A stretch of 58,127 bases of DNA from JAOBAU01 sp034667465 (lineage in GTDB: Bacteria; Acidobacteriota; Thermoanaerobaculia; Gp7-AA8): positions 1-58,127 of the forward strand of contig JAXDJV010000005.1 in NCBI GenBank assembly GCA_034667465.1. The letters run 5' to 3'. Positions within the stretch are counted from its first letter, which is position 1; the number at the start of each line of letters is the position of its first letter. Below are positions 47,792 to 56,407 of the stretch, piece after piece. A model generated the notes under the pieces. That model worked only from the letters and a program-made list of their open reading frames with translations. It did not search any database and was not told the DNA's origin. The position numbers and the translations under genes are program-made.

Positions 47792-48235
47792 TTACTGAAT
47801 CTCCTGGCAGGTGCCACCTGCGGCTTCGATCTGCTTCCGAGCCGTTTCGGAGAACTTCGTGGCGTGCACGGTCAGCTTCTTCGTGACCGAGCCGTGGCCC
47901 AGCACTTTGATGCCGTCGTTCTGACCCTTGACGAGTCCGGCCTGGCGAAGCGTTGCTTCGTCGACCGTCGCGCCGTTATCGAAACGCTCGAGATCCGAGA
48001 GGTTCACGACGGCGAACTCTTTCTTGAAGATGTTGGTAAAGCCACGCTTCGGCAGGCGGCGGTGCAGCGGCATCTGGCCGCCTTCGAAACCACGCATGCG
48101 CGAGAAGCCGGAGCGCGACTTCTGCCCCTTCTCACCGCGTGCGGAGGTTTTGCCGTGGCCGGAGCCCGGGCCGCGGCCGACGCGCTTCTTCGCGTGACGG
48201 GCGCCCTTTTTCGGTTTCAGGTTGTTCAGTTCCAT
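47792..48235 (-). CDS. rplO: Ribosomal protein L15
   Basis: Late assembly protein of the large subunit, 147 residues. The Gly/Lys-rich N-terminus is typical (KKRVGRGPGSGHGKTSARG, RSGFSRMRGFEGGQMPLHRR). It is separated from rpmD by about 106 bases that contain a GGATGAA-type palindrome. Confidence 0.97.
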   Translation of the reverse strand: MELNNLKPKKGARHAKKRVGRGPGSGHGKTSARGEKGQKSRSGFSRMRGFEGGQMPLHRRLPKRGFTNIFKKEFAVVNLSDLERFDNGATVDEATLRQAGLVKGQNDGIKVLGHGSVTKKLTVHATKFSETARKQIEAAGGTCQEIQ

Positions 48236-48247
48236 GATGACCCTCGG

Positions 48248-48328
48248 AAGGATGAAGGATGAAGGATGAAGGATGAATCGCTCGCGCGACGTTCAGTCTT
48301 CAGCCTTCAGCCTTCATCCTTCATCCTT
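48248..48328 (-). repeat. GGATGAA heptamer palindrome, copy 1
   Basis: Left arm of four GGATGAA units (48248-48277) and right arm of CTTCAGC/CTTCATC units (48291-48328), able to form a stem of about 28 bp with a short loop. It lies between rpmD and rplO inside the ribosomal operon. Confidence 0.88.
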
Positions 48329-48341
48329 TTGTCGTTCGTGC

Positions 48342-48554
48342 TTATTCGACCACTTCCACGAGATGCGTGACCTTGGCGATCATGCCGCGAACTTCCGGCG
48401 TGTCGACGCGCTCGGCGACGCGATGCATTTTGCCGAGCCCGAGCGCTTTGAGCGTCTCGCGCATTTCGATCGGGCAGCCGATTCCGCTGCCGATCTGGCG
48501 GACGCGCAGCATCTTCGTGTCTTTATTGGCTTTCTTCTTATTCATGAGTTTCAT
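48342..48554 (-). CDS. rpmD: Ribosomal protein L30
   Basis: A 70-residue protein with the L30 core (LRVRQIGSGIGCPIEMRETLKA at large; shorter motif LKALGLGKMHR) and a basic N-terminal extension (MKLMNKKKANKDTK). The ATG at 48554 overlaps the rpsE stop (ATGA). Confidence 0.93.
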   Translation of the reverse strand: MKLMNKKKANKDTKMLRVRQIGSGIGCPIEMRETLKALGLGKMHRVAERVDTPEVRGMIAKVTHLVEVVE

Positions 48555-49102
48555 GCTTCGGCCTCTGCCGGCTCCTCGTCAGTACCGCGGAGCGACTTGT
48601 ACTCGGCCTCGCTGCGGAGCTGCTTGAGCGCTTCGAACGTCGCCTTGACGACGTTGTGCGGGTTCGCAGTGCCGAGAGACTTCGTGAGGATGTTCTGAAT
48701 TCCGGCCGACTCAAGGATCGCGCGCACCGGACCGCCGGCGATGACGCCGGTACCTTCCGAGGCGGGCTTGAGCAGCACCTTGCCGGCGCCGTAATGGCCG
48801 AGCGAGACGTGCGGAATCGTCGTGCCGCTCATCGAGATCGAGATCATGTTCTTCTTCGCGATCTCGATGCCCTTCTTGATGGCTGCCGGAACTTCTTTCG
48901 CTTTGCCCGAGCCGAAACCGACACGGCCTGCGCCATCGCCGACGACGACGAGTGCGCTGAAGCTGAAGTTCTTGCCGCCCTTGACGACCTTGGTGACACG
49001 GTTGATGTGGACGACCTTATCGATCATCCCGCTTTCGCTGCGGTCGTCGCGACGATCGCCGCGCGGTGAGCCCTGTCCCTGACGCTGCATTGGACGCTGC
49101 AT
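48551..49102 (-). CDS. rpsE: Ribosomal protein S5
   Basis: Small-subunit protein involved in decoding accuracy, 183 residues. The core shows VVVGDGAGRVGFGSGKAKEV and GGPVRAILESAGIQ. The N-terminus carries a Gln/Arg-rich extension (QRPMQRQGQGSPRGDRRDD) and the C-terminus an acidic tail. Eight bases downstream of rplR. Confidence 0.97.
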   Translation of the reverse strand: MQRPMQRQGQGSPRGDRRDDRSESGMIDKVVHINRVTKVVKGGKNFSFSALVVVGDGAGRVGFGSGKAKEVPAAIKKGIEIAKKNMISISMSGTTIPHVSLGHYGAGKVLLKPASEGTGVIAGGPVRAILESAGIQNILTKSLGTANPHNVVKATFEALKQLRSEAEYKSLRGTDEEPAEAEA

Positions 49103-49110
49103 CTGATCTC

Positions 49111-49470
49111 CTAGAATTCCAGACCGTTTTCGCGCGCCGCATCCGCGAGCGCCTTGATGTTGCCGTGATAGAGGTAGCCGCCGCGGTCGAACACGACCTT
49201 CGTGACACCCTTGTCTTTCGCCTTCTTCGCGATGGCGGCTCCGACTGCTTTCGCAGCAGCCGTGTTGGCGCCTTTCACCGACGAGTCGGCGTCACGCGAC
49301 GAAGCTGCAGCGATCGTACGTCCTGCCGCGTCGTCGATGAGCTGCACGTAAATGTGCTTGAGGCTCTTCTTGACGGCCAGACGCGGACGCTGTTCGGTAC
49401 CGGACACCTTGCGGCGAACCCGCGCGCGGATCCGGCCTCTTGCTGCCACTCTCTGTTTTGCGCGATCCAT
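49111..49470 (-). CDS. rplR: Ribosomal protein L18
   Basis: 5S rRNA-binding protein, 119 residues. Family stretches: RIRARVRRKVSGTEQRPRL, KHIYVQLIDDAAGRT, VVFDRGGYLYHGNIKALADA. Separated from rplF by a GCTGAGT-type palindrome. Confidence 0.97.
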   Translation of the reverse strand: MDRAKQRVAARGRIRARVRRKVSGTEQRPRLAVKKSLKHIYVQLIDDAAGRTIAAASSRDADSSVKGANTAAAKAVGAAIAKKAKDKGVTKVVFDRGGYLYHGNIKALADAARENGLEF

Positions 49471-49514
49471 GTTTTTAGTCCTCTTCGCCGAGGTTCAATT
49501 CCCGGCATTTCCGG

Positions 49515-49593
49515 GTGCTGAGTGCTGAGTGCAGAGTGCTGAGTCGGGGCACGAAGCCTTTACTCAGCACTCAGCACTCAGCACTCAGCACTC
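49515..49593 (-). repeat. GCTGAGT heptamer palindrome, copy 2
   Basis: Left arm GTGCTGAGTGCTGAGT and on to 49544, right arm of repeated AGCACTC units (49562-49593), stem of about 30 bp with a 17-base loop. ATTTCC occurs on both sides (49507-49512, 49596-49601). Between rplF and rplR. Confidence 0.92.
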
Positions 49594-50136
49594 TTATTTC
49601 CCTGCGGCCTTGCCGGCCTTCCGGCGAATGACTTCGTCGGTGTACTTGACGCCCTTGCCTTTGTAGGGATCGGGCTTGCGGAGCGAGCGGATCTCGGCGG
49701 CCGTCTGGCCGACCTTCTGCTTGTCGATGCCGGTGATGGTGATGTGGCCGGTCTTGGCGTCGACGACGATGTCGATGCCGGCCGGAATCGGGAATCGCAC
49801 CGGATGCGAATACCCGAGCTGGAAGACGACTTCCTTCCCCTTCACCTCGGCGCGGTAGCCGACGCCGATGATGTCGAGCTCGCGCTTGAAGCCTTCGCTC
49901 ACGCCGGTGACGTTGTTCGCCACGAGCGCGCGCATCAGACCGTGGAACGCGCGGGTCTTCCCTTCTTCGTCGTTGCGGCTGAACTGCACGACGTTGTTCT
50001 CGACCTTCACGGCAATGCCGGGGACGAGCAGCGTGGTGAGCGTGCCTTTCGGTCCTTTGACGGTGACCGAGTCACCGTCCTGACGGACCTCGACGCCTTT
50101 CGGCAGCGGAATCTCTTTTTTTCCAATACGCGACAT
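49594..50136 (-). CDS. rplF: Ribosomal protein L6
   Basis: Large-subunit protein near the factor-binding site, 180 residues in two L6 domains. Canonical N-terminus MSRIGKKEIPLPKGVEV and C-terminal RKPDPYKGKGVKYTDEVIRR. Its stop codon directly abuts the right arm of a palindromic repeat. Confidence 0.98.
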   Translation of the reverse strand: MSRIGKKEIPLPKGVEVRQDGDSVTVKGPKGTLTTLLVPGIAVKVENNVVQFSRNDEEGKTRAFHGLMRALVANNVTGVSEGFKRELDIIGVGYRAEVKGKEVVFQLGYSHPVRFPIPAGIDIVVDAKTGHITITGIDKQKVGQTAAEIRSLRKPDPYKGKGVKYTDEVIRRKAGKAAGK

Positions 50137-50148
50137 GGGTGTGTCTCC

Positions 50149-50547
50149 TTACCAGACCTGGCAGAGGACTTCGCCGCCGACGCCGCTCTTGACCGCATCC
50201 TGGCCGGAGAGGACGCCCTTCGACGTCGACACGATGGCCAGACCGAGGCCGCCGAGCACGCGCGGGATCTCCTGCTTGTTGCGGTAGACGCGGCGGCCCG
50301 GACGCGAGATGCGCTCGATCCCGTGGATGACCGGCTCGCCGTTGTCCGCGTACTTGAGATCGATGCGGAGAACCGGCTGCGGTTTCTCTTCATTGACCTT
50401 GAAGTTACGGATGAAACCCTCGCTCTTGAGGATTCGGGCAACCTCGATCTTCAGTTTCGAGGCGGGAAGCTCCACGCGTTCGTGGTGCGACGTAATTCCA
50501 TTACGGATGCGGGTGAGCATATCCGCGATCGGATCTGTCATTGACAT
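50149..50547 (-). CDS. rpsH: Ribosomal protein S8
   Basis: A 132-residue 16S rRNA-binding protein. Canonical MTDPIADMLTRIRNG, RISRPGRRVYRNKQEIP and the end GVGGEVLCQVW. AGGAG seven bases before the ATG at 50547. In E. coli S8 regulates the spc operon. Confidence 0.98.
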   Translation of the reverse strand: MSMTDPIADMLTRIRNGITSHHERVELPASKLKIEVARILKSEGFIRNFKVNEEKPQPVLRIDLKYADNGEPVIHGIERISRPGRRVYRNKQEIPRVLGGLGLAIVSTSKGVLSGQDAVKSGVGGEVLCQVW

Positions 50548-50581
50548 AAGTTGACTCCTGGTTCGTCGGTCCGGTCGTTGT

Positions 50582-50767
50582 CTACCAGCTGGCCTTCGTC
50601 ACGCCCGGAATGTAACCACCGAGCGAGAGCTGCCGGAAGCAGATGCGGCAAAGCTGAAACTTGCGAAGGAAGCCCCGCGGGCGACCGCAAACCTTGCAGC
50701 GGTTGCGCTTGCGCGTGGAGAATTTCGGCTTCCGCTCAGCCTTGACCATCATTGAGAGTTTTGCCAT
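50582..50767 (-). CDS. rpsN: Ribosomal protein S14, zinc-binding type
   Basis: A 61-residue short form with both CxxC pairs (CKVCGRPRGFLRKFQLCRIC), so the zinc-dependent type. The C-terminal GGYIPGVTKASW is canonical. Between rplE and rpsH. Confidence 0.97.
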   Translation of the reverse strand: MAKLSMMVKAERKPKFSTRKRNRCKVCGRPRGFLRKFQLCRICFRQLSLGGYIPGVTKASW

Positions 50768-50794
50768 TGCGTTCCTCTGTTTTCCCGTGTGCGG

Positions 50795-51337
50795 CTATTT
50801 GCCGAACGGCATGCCGAGCTCGCGAAGGAGCACGCGTGCCTGTTCGTCGGTTTTGGCGCTGGTGACGATGGTGATGTTCATCCCTTTCGACTTGTCGACT
50901 TTGGCGACGTCGATTTCAGGGAAGATGAGGTGATCGCGAATGCCGAGCGTGTAGTTGCCACGGCCGTCGAAGGCCTTCGTGGCGACGCCGCGAAAATCGC
51001 GGACGCGCGGCAGAGCGAGATTGAGCAGGCGATCGAGAAATTCGTACATCTTCTCGCCGCGCAGCGTGACCATCGTGCCGATGGCCTGTCCTTCGCGCAG
51101 CTTGAAGCTGGCGATGGACTTCTTGGCCTTGGTGATAACCGGCTTCTGGCCGGCGATCGTGGTCAGCTCATCGACCGCGGCATCGAGAATCTTCGCGTTC
51201 GAGATCGCTTCACCCATGCCCATGTTCAGTACGACTTTCTCGATCTTCGGAACCGCCATCGGGTTCTTGATCTGAAACTCGTCCTGAAGCTTCTTCCGGA
51301 CTTCGGTCATGTACAGTTCTTTGAGTCGTGCAGCCAT
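50795..51337 (-). CDS. rplE: Ribosomal protein L5
   Basis: 5S rRNA-binding protein, 180 residues. Canonical pieces: VPKIEKVVLNMGMGEA, AGQKPVITKAKKSIASFKLR and the C-terminal DEQARVLLRELGMPF. Follows rplX after a 51-base gap. Confidence 0.98.
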   Translation of the reverse strand: MAARLKELYMTEVRKKLQDEFQIKNPMAVPKIEKVVLNMGMGEAISNAKILDAAVDELTTIAGQKPVITKAKKSIASFKLREGQAIGTMVTLRGEKMYEFLDRLLNLALPRVRDFRGVATKAFDGRGNYTLGIRDHLIFPEIDVAKVDKSKGMNITIVTSAKTDEQARVLLRELGMPFGK

Positions 51338-51388
51338 TGGTTTTCCTGGTTCCTTCCGGGCTGGCGTTGTACAGCCCCGTCGTTACTG

Positions 51389-51751
51389 CTATTTCCCGAG
51401 CTCCGCTTCACACTTGCGGCAGAAGCGGGTTGCGCCTTCCGCGGTCCGGTGCGAACCGGTACGCGTCGGCTGATTGCAGCTCGGGCAGATGACCTGCAGC
51501 TTCGAGAGCTCGATCGGAGACTCGCGCTCGAGAATGCCGCCCTTCTGGTTCTTCTGCGGATTGGCGCGGGTGTGCTTCTTGGTGAAGTTCACCCGTTCCA
51601 CGATCGCCTTTCCCTTCGCGGGATCGACGCGCAGGACTTTCCCCTGCTTGCCGCGGTCTTTCCCCGAGAGGACGACCACGTTGTCGTTCTTGCGGACGTG
51701 CGGCTTGATGCGGCTCGTCTGTTCGTTCTTCTGTCTCGGTTTTCCGTACAT
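51389..51751 (-). CDS. rplX: Ribosomal protein L24 with C-terminal cysteine pairs
   Basis: Assembly initiator of the large subunit, 120 residues. The KOW motif is visible (NDNVVVLSGKDRGKQGKVLR). The C-terminus holds CPSC and CRKC, a zinc-ribbon-like pair present only in some bacterial L24 proteins. The N-terminus is extended (YGKPRQKNEQTSRIKP). Confidence 0.97.
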   Translation of the reverse strand: MYGKPRQKNEQTSRIKPHVRKNDNVVVLSGKDRGKQGKVLRVDPAKGKAIVERVNFTKKHTRANPQKNQKGGILERESPIELSKLQVICPSCNQPTRTGSHRTAEGATRFCRKCEAELGK

Positions 51752-51764
51752 TGGCTGACTTCCT

Positions 51765-52136
51765 TTAGATCACTTCGGGCGCGAGCGAGATGATCTTCAT
51801 GAACTTGCGCTCGCGCAGCTCGCGTGCGACCGGACCGAAGACGCGCGTACCAACCGGCTCGCGCGCGTCGTTGATGAGAACGGCCGCGTTGTCGTCGAAT
51901 TTGATGTAGGAACCGTCGCGACGGCGGCTCTCTTTCACCGTCCGGACAATGACCGCCTTGACGACCGCGCCCTTCTTGACGGTGCCGTCCGGCGAGGCTT
52001 CCTTGACGGAGGCCGTGATGACGTCACCGATCCGCGCGTAGCGGCCGGCCGTCGATCCGCCGAGCATCTTGATGCACGCGATCTTCTTTGCGCCGGTGTT
52101 GTCGGCAACCTGCAGAATCGTTCCCATCTGAATCAT
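51765..52136 (-). CDS. rplN: Ribosomal protein L14
   Basis: A 123-residue protein of the intersubunit face, starting MIQMGTILQVADNTGAKKI as usual. GGGGG about six bases before ATG 52136 supports this start over a TTG at 52148. Separated from rpsQ by a palindromic repeat. Confidence 0.98.
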   Translation of the reverse strand: MIQMGTILQVADNTGAKKIACIKMLGGSTAGRYARIGDVITASVKEASPDGTVKKGAVVKAVIVRTVKESRRRDGSYIKFDDNAAVLINDAREPVGTRVFGPVARELRERKFMKIISLAPEVI

Positions 52137-52152
52137 AAAAACCCCCAACTCG

Positions 52153-52227
52153 GTGCCGAGTGCTGAGTGCAGAGTGCTGAGAAAGAAACTTCCTTCAACT
52201 CAGCACTCAGCACTTTGCACTCGGCAC
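52153..52227 (-). repeat. GCTGAGT heptamer palindrome, copy 3
   Basis: Left arm GTGCCGAGTGCTGAGT and on to 52181, right arm CTCAGCACTCAGC to GGCAC at 52227; 29-bp stem with few mismatches and a 17-base loop. Between rplN and rpsQ. Confidence 0.9.
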
Positions 52228-52234
52228 TTCGTGA

Positions 52235-52516
52235 TTAGCCTGCCTTCTCGATCACTTCGCGAACGTTCCAGCGCTTCCGCTTCGACAGCGGACGCGTCTC
52301 TTCGATCACGACGCGGTCGCCGACGTTCACGTCGTTGTTCTCCGCATGCGCGAGGAACTTGCTCGTCCGCTTGATGTACTTCTGATACATGTCGTGCTTG
52401 ACGAGGTTCTCGACCGCGACCACGACGGTCTTCTGCATCTTGTTCGACACCACCACGCCGGTCTTGGTCGTCCGCTTGCTGGTCCGCGCCGTTTCGTTCG
52501 TTTCGTTCGTTGCCAT
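52235..52516 (-). CDS. rpsQ: Ribosomal protein S17
   Basis: A 93-residue OB-fold protein. Core motifs: KTGVVVSNKMQKTVVVAVE and EETRPLSKRKRW. The N-terminus is extended by Asn/Thr-rich residues. AAGGA eight bases before ATG 52516 favours it over ATG 52522. Confidence 0.96.
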   Translation of the reverse strand: MATNETNETARTSKRTTKTGVVVSNKMQKTVVVAVENLVKHDMYQKYIKRTSKFLAHAENNDVNVGDRVVIEETRPLSKRKRWNVREVIEKAG

Positions 52517-52527
52517 GTTCATCGTCC

Positions 52528-52722
52528 TTAAGCGCGGGAGCGCTCGTTGAGAAGCGTCTTGATACGCGCGATCTCGCGGCGCACCTGACGGATCTTCGAG
52601 GGCTGCTCCATGTTTCCGGTGGCGCGCTGGAAGCGCAGTTTGAACAGCTGCTCGTTCAGATCACGCTCGCGCGTCTGAAGCTCGTCAACGCTCTTTTCGC
52701 GAAGTTCTGCCGATTTCATCAT
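52528..52722 (-). CDS. rpmC: Ribosomal protein L29
   Basis: A 64-residue two-helix protein at the tunnel exit. Typical KSAELREKSVDELQTRERDL, then the RREIARIKTLLNER end. TAATG overlap with rplP. Confidence 0.96.
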   Translation of the reverse strand: MMKSAELREKSVDELQTRERDLNEQLFKLRFQRATGNMEQPSKIRQVRREIARIKTLLNERSRA

Positions 52723-53147
52723 TACTCACCACCTTCCATCATTTCGCGGCTCACGAACCGCGTCTTGATCGGAAGCTTGTGTGCCGCAAGGCGGAATGCC
52801 TCTTCGGCGATCTCGCGCGTGACCCCTTCCATCTCGTAAAGGATCCGCGCCGGTTTAACCACACAAACCCATTCTTCCGGAGCGCCTTTTCCCTTACCCA
52901 TACGGGTTTCGAGCGGCTTCTTCGTGATCGGCTTGTCGGGGAAGATACGGATCCAGATCTTGCCGCCGCGCTTGATGTGACGCGTCATCGCAATACGACC
53001 GGCTTCGATCTGCCGCGCGGTGACCCAGCCCGGCTCGAGCGCCTGCAGCCCGAAATCTCCAAACGAGATCTTCGCGCCACGGGTGGCCATGCCGCGGCGA
53101 CGGCCGCGCTGCTGCTTTCTGAATTTGACCTTCTTCGGCATCAACAT
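52722..53147 (-). CDS. rplP: Ribosomal protein L16
   Basis: A 141-residue protein that helps place tRNA. Canonical MPKKVKFRKQQRGRRRG, FGDFGLQALEPGWVTARQIE and RIFPDKPITKKP, then RMGKGKG. ATG 53147 follows GGAG by nine bases; ATG 53141 is the more usual family start. Confidence 0.97.
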   Translation of the reverse strand: MLMPKKVKFRKQQRGRRRGMATRGAKISFGDFGLQALEPGWVTARQIEAGRIAMTRHIKRGGKIWIRIFPDKPITKKPLETRMGKGKGAPEEWVCVVKPARILYEMEGVTREIAEEAFRLAAHKLPIKTRFVSREMMEGGE

Positions 53148-53170
53148 GATGCGTTTCTCCTGGATGGCGA

Positions 53171-53261
53171 AAGGATGAAGGCGGAAGGATGAAGGATGAA
53201 TCCGTGACTCATCTGCACCCCTGCTTCTTCATTCACCCTTCAGCCCTCATCCTTCATCCTT
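53171..53261 (-). repeat. GGATGAA heptamer palindrome, copy 2
   Basis: Left arm AAGGATGAAGG to 53201, right arm ATTCACCCTTCAGC to ATCCTT at 53261; the arms are less perfect than at 48248. Between rpsC and rplP. Confidence 0.85.
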
Positions 53262-53267
53262 AGTCGT

Positions 53268-53918
53268 TTACTGGGGACGTCTACGGCTGCGCGCCTTGGC
53301 CATCTCGCCTTTGAAGATCCACACCTTGACGCCGATGATTCCGTACGTCGTCTTGCCCAGGGCCAGACCGTAATCGATGTCGGCCTTCAGCGTGTGCAGC
53401 GGCAGACGTCCATCCTGATACCACTCCGAGCGCGCGATCTCGGCGCCGTTCAGACGCCCGCCCACCCGGACTTTGATGCCCTTCGCTCCGAAGCGGAACG
53501 CGCTCTCCATCGCCTTCTTCATGGCGCGGCGGAACGCGATACGACGCTCGAGCTGCGTGGCGATGTTCTCGGCCACCAGCTGCGCGTCGAGCTCGGGACG
53601 CTGGATTTCCTGAATGTTGATGTAGACCTCTCCGTTGACGAGCTTCTGCAGCTCATCACGAAGCTTGTCGACCTCGGCGCCCTTGCGTCCGATGATGATG
53701 CCGGGACGCGAGGTGTAGATGTTGATGCGCATCTTGTTCGCCGTGCGCTCGATGTCGATCTCCGAGACTCCGGCATGCGACAACCGCTTCTTCAGATCCT
53801 CGCGGAGCTTCAGATCGCGATGCAGCGTTTCGGCGTAGGTCTTTCCCGCGAACCAGCGGGAATGCCACGTCTTGTTGAAACCAAGCCGGAATCCGTACGG
53901 ATTAACTTTCTGACCCAA
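53268..53918 (-). CDS. rpsC: Ribosomal protein S3
   Basis: A 216-residue protein at the mRNA entry. Canonical GQKVNPYGFRLGFNKTW, KH motif region RPGIIIGRKGAEVDKL and LKADIDYGLALGKTTYG. Followed by a palindromic repeat before rplP. Confidence 0.98.
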   Translation of the reverse strand: MGQKVNPYGFRLGFNKTWHSRWFAGKTYAETLHRDLKLREDLKKRLSHAGVSEIDIERTANKMRINIYTSRPGIIIGRKGAEVDKLRDELQKLVNGEVYINIQEIQRPELDAQLVAENIATQLERRIAFRRAMKKAMESAFRFGAKGIKVRVGGRLNGAEIARSEWYQDGRLPLHTLKADIDYGLALGKTTYGIIGVKVWIFKGEMAKARSRRRPQ

Positions 53919-53929
53919 GGTTGCCTCCG

Positions 53930-54322
53930 TTACTTTTTGGCGCGGGCTCGGCCTCTGGCCTGGCCGGTCCGTTCGTTGACCGCTTTCACATCATCCGAGA
54001 CATGCACCGTGACGTGCGCTTTCCGCTTCTGAATTCCGAAAGCGCGACCCATCGGTGCCGGCTGGATACGCTTCTCACGCGGTCCCTCGTTGACGTAAAT
54101 CTTCGAGACGACCAGCTCGTCCGTGTCGACGGCCGAGTCTTTGACCTCGGCATTCGCCACGGCCGACCGGACCAGCTTTTCGAGGTCTTTGGCAGCGGAC
54201 TTTTTCGTGAAGCGGAGGATCTGAAGAGCCTCCTCCACTTTCTTTCCCCGCACGAGGTCGACGACCAGTCGCACCTTCTGCGGCGAAGCTTTGAGATATC
54301 TGAGTGTTGCCGTTGCTTCCAT
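53930..54322 (-). CDS. rplV: Ribosomal protein L22
   Basis: A 130-residue protein lining the exit tunnel. Canonical RYLKASPQKVRLVVDLVRGK; the beta-hairpin loop includes RIQPAPMGRAFGIQKR. The C-terminal tail is basic (RARAKK). Confidence 0.98.
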   Translation of the reverse strand: MEATATLRYLKASPQKVRLVVDLVRGKKVEEALQILRFTKKSAAKDLEKLVRSAVANAEVKDSAVDTDELVVSKIYVNEGPREKRIQPAPMGRAFGIQKRKAHVTVHVSDDVKAVNERTGQARGRARAKK

Positions 54323-54340
54323 TGTTCTCTCCAGGACCGC

Positions 54341-54633
54341 TTATTTCCCGGCCGGCTTCGCCGACTTGTCGACCTTCTTGCCGCTGTGCCCTTTGAACGT
54401 GCGCGTGAGCGAAAACTCGCCGAGCTTGTGGCCGACCATGTTCTCGGACACGTACACCGGCACGAACTTGCGGCCGTTGTGCACCGCGATGGTGTGGCCG
54501 ACCATGTCGGGGATGATCGTCGAGCGGCGCGACCACGTCTTAATGACCTTCTTGTCGCGCTCGCGATTCATCGTCTCCACCTTCTTCTCGAGGTGGGTGT
54601 CGATGAACGGACCCTTCTTGGTTGAACGTGCCA

Positions 54634-54634
<1 letters not shown>
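54341..54634 (-). CDS. rpsS: Ribosomal protein S19
   Basis: A 97-residue head protein. Canonical MARSTKKGPFIDTHLEKKV and GHTIAVHNGRKFVPVYV. The ATG at 54634 forms a TAATG overlap with rplB, fixing the start against a longer frame. Confidence 0.98.
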
Positions 54635-55458
<824 letters not shown>

Positions 55459-55490
55459 AGTGTCCTCAGTTTTTCGCCATCAGCCGAGAG

Positions 55491-55784
55491 CTACACGCCC
55501 TCGACGAAATCGGGGGCTTTTTCCCCCGCCTTCAACCGCACGTAGGCTTTGCGCCAGTCGCGGCGCTTGCCCTGGTAACGGCCCATCCGCTTCATCTTGC
55601 CGCGGACGTTGAACAGACGGACTTCTTCGACCTTCACCTTGAAGAGCTCTTCGACAGCGCTCTTGACCTGGATCTTGTTCGCGGTCGGATCGACTTCGAA
55701 CGAGATGATGTTCGCGCCGGTCTCGCGCATGATCGTGCTCTTCTCGGTGACGAGCGGACGACGAATGATCTTGTTGCTATTCAT
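55491..55784 (-). CDS. rplW: Ribosomal protein L23
   Basis: A 97-residue exit-tunnel protein that docks trigger factor and SRP. Core: IRRPLVTEKSTIMRE and VRLFNVRGKMKRMGRYQGKR. It overlaps rplD by 8 bases. Confidence 0.97.
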   Translation of the reverse strand: MNSNKIIRRPLVTEKSTIMRETGANIISFEVDPTANKIQVKSAVEELFKVKVEEVRLFNVRGKMKRMGRYQGKRRDWRKAYVRLKAGEKAPDFVEGV

Positions 55785-56406
55785 TACCGAGTGCCTCCGT
55801 CAGCCGCTCGAGCGCAGCCTGGCTGAGCACGATGTAGCGGCTGTTGACCACGTCGTAGACGTTGACGCCGAGGGCGTCGACGAGACGCAGTTTCGGGTTG
55901 TTGCGGGAGGCGAGGACGAGGTTGGTGTTCTCGATCGTATCGACGAGAAGTGCCTTCCCCTCGACGCCGAGATTCAACACCTTCTCGGCGAGCGACTTCG
56001 TCTTCGCTTCGTCGACCGCGAGGTCGCTGACGAGGACGAGCTTCCCTTCCTTCACACGCTGGGAGAGCGCCGACTTCAGCGCGTTCTTCTTCTCCTTCGC
56101 GTTCATCTTGTAGGAGTAGTCGCGGGGAGTCGGACCGAAGACCGTGCCGCCGTGACGATGCGTCGGCGGACGGTTGCCGCCCTGACGCGCGCGGCCGGTG
56201 CCCTTCTGCCGGAACGGCTTCTTGCCCGAGCCGCTCACTTCGGAGCGGTTCTTGATCTTGTGCGTTCCCTGGCGCAGCGAGGCGAGATAGTTGCGCACCG
56301 CCTCGTGGATCAGGTGCTCTTTGTACGGATAGGCGAAGATCGCCTCCGGCAGGTCGACCGAGCCGACCTTCTTGTTGTTCCAGTCTTTGATGTCGATGGT
56401 CGGCAT
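55777..56406 (-). CDS. rplD: Ribosomal protein L4
   Basis: A 209-residue protein with a tunnel loop (GSGKKPFRQKGTGRARQGG). In E. coli L4 autoregulates the S10 operon. ATG 56406 has GGGGTGA about five bases upstream; a GTG at 56415 overlapping rplC is less likely. Confidence 0.97.
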   Translation of the reverse strand: MPTIDIKDWNNKKVGSVDLPEAIFAYPYKEHLIHEAVRNYLASLRQGTHKIKNRSEVSGSGKKPFRQKGTGRARQGGNRPPTHRHGGTVFGPTPRDYSYKMNAKEKKNALKSALSQRVKEGKLVLVSDLAVDEAKTKSLAEKVLNLGVEGKALLVDTIENTNLVLASRNNPKLRLVDALGVNVYDVVNSRYIVLSQAALERLTEALGNE

Positions 56407-56407
56407 G

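Noticed and set aside
48241..53262. Tandem heptamers as a possible CRISPR array
   Set aside because: Units are seven bases without spacers, arranged as facing inverted arms; no cas genes are in the window.
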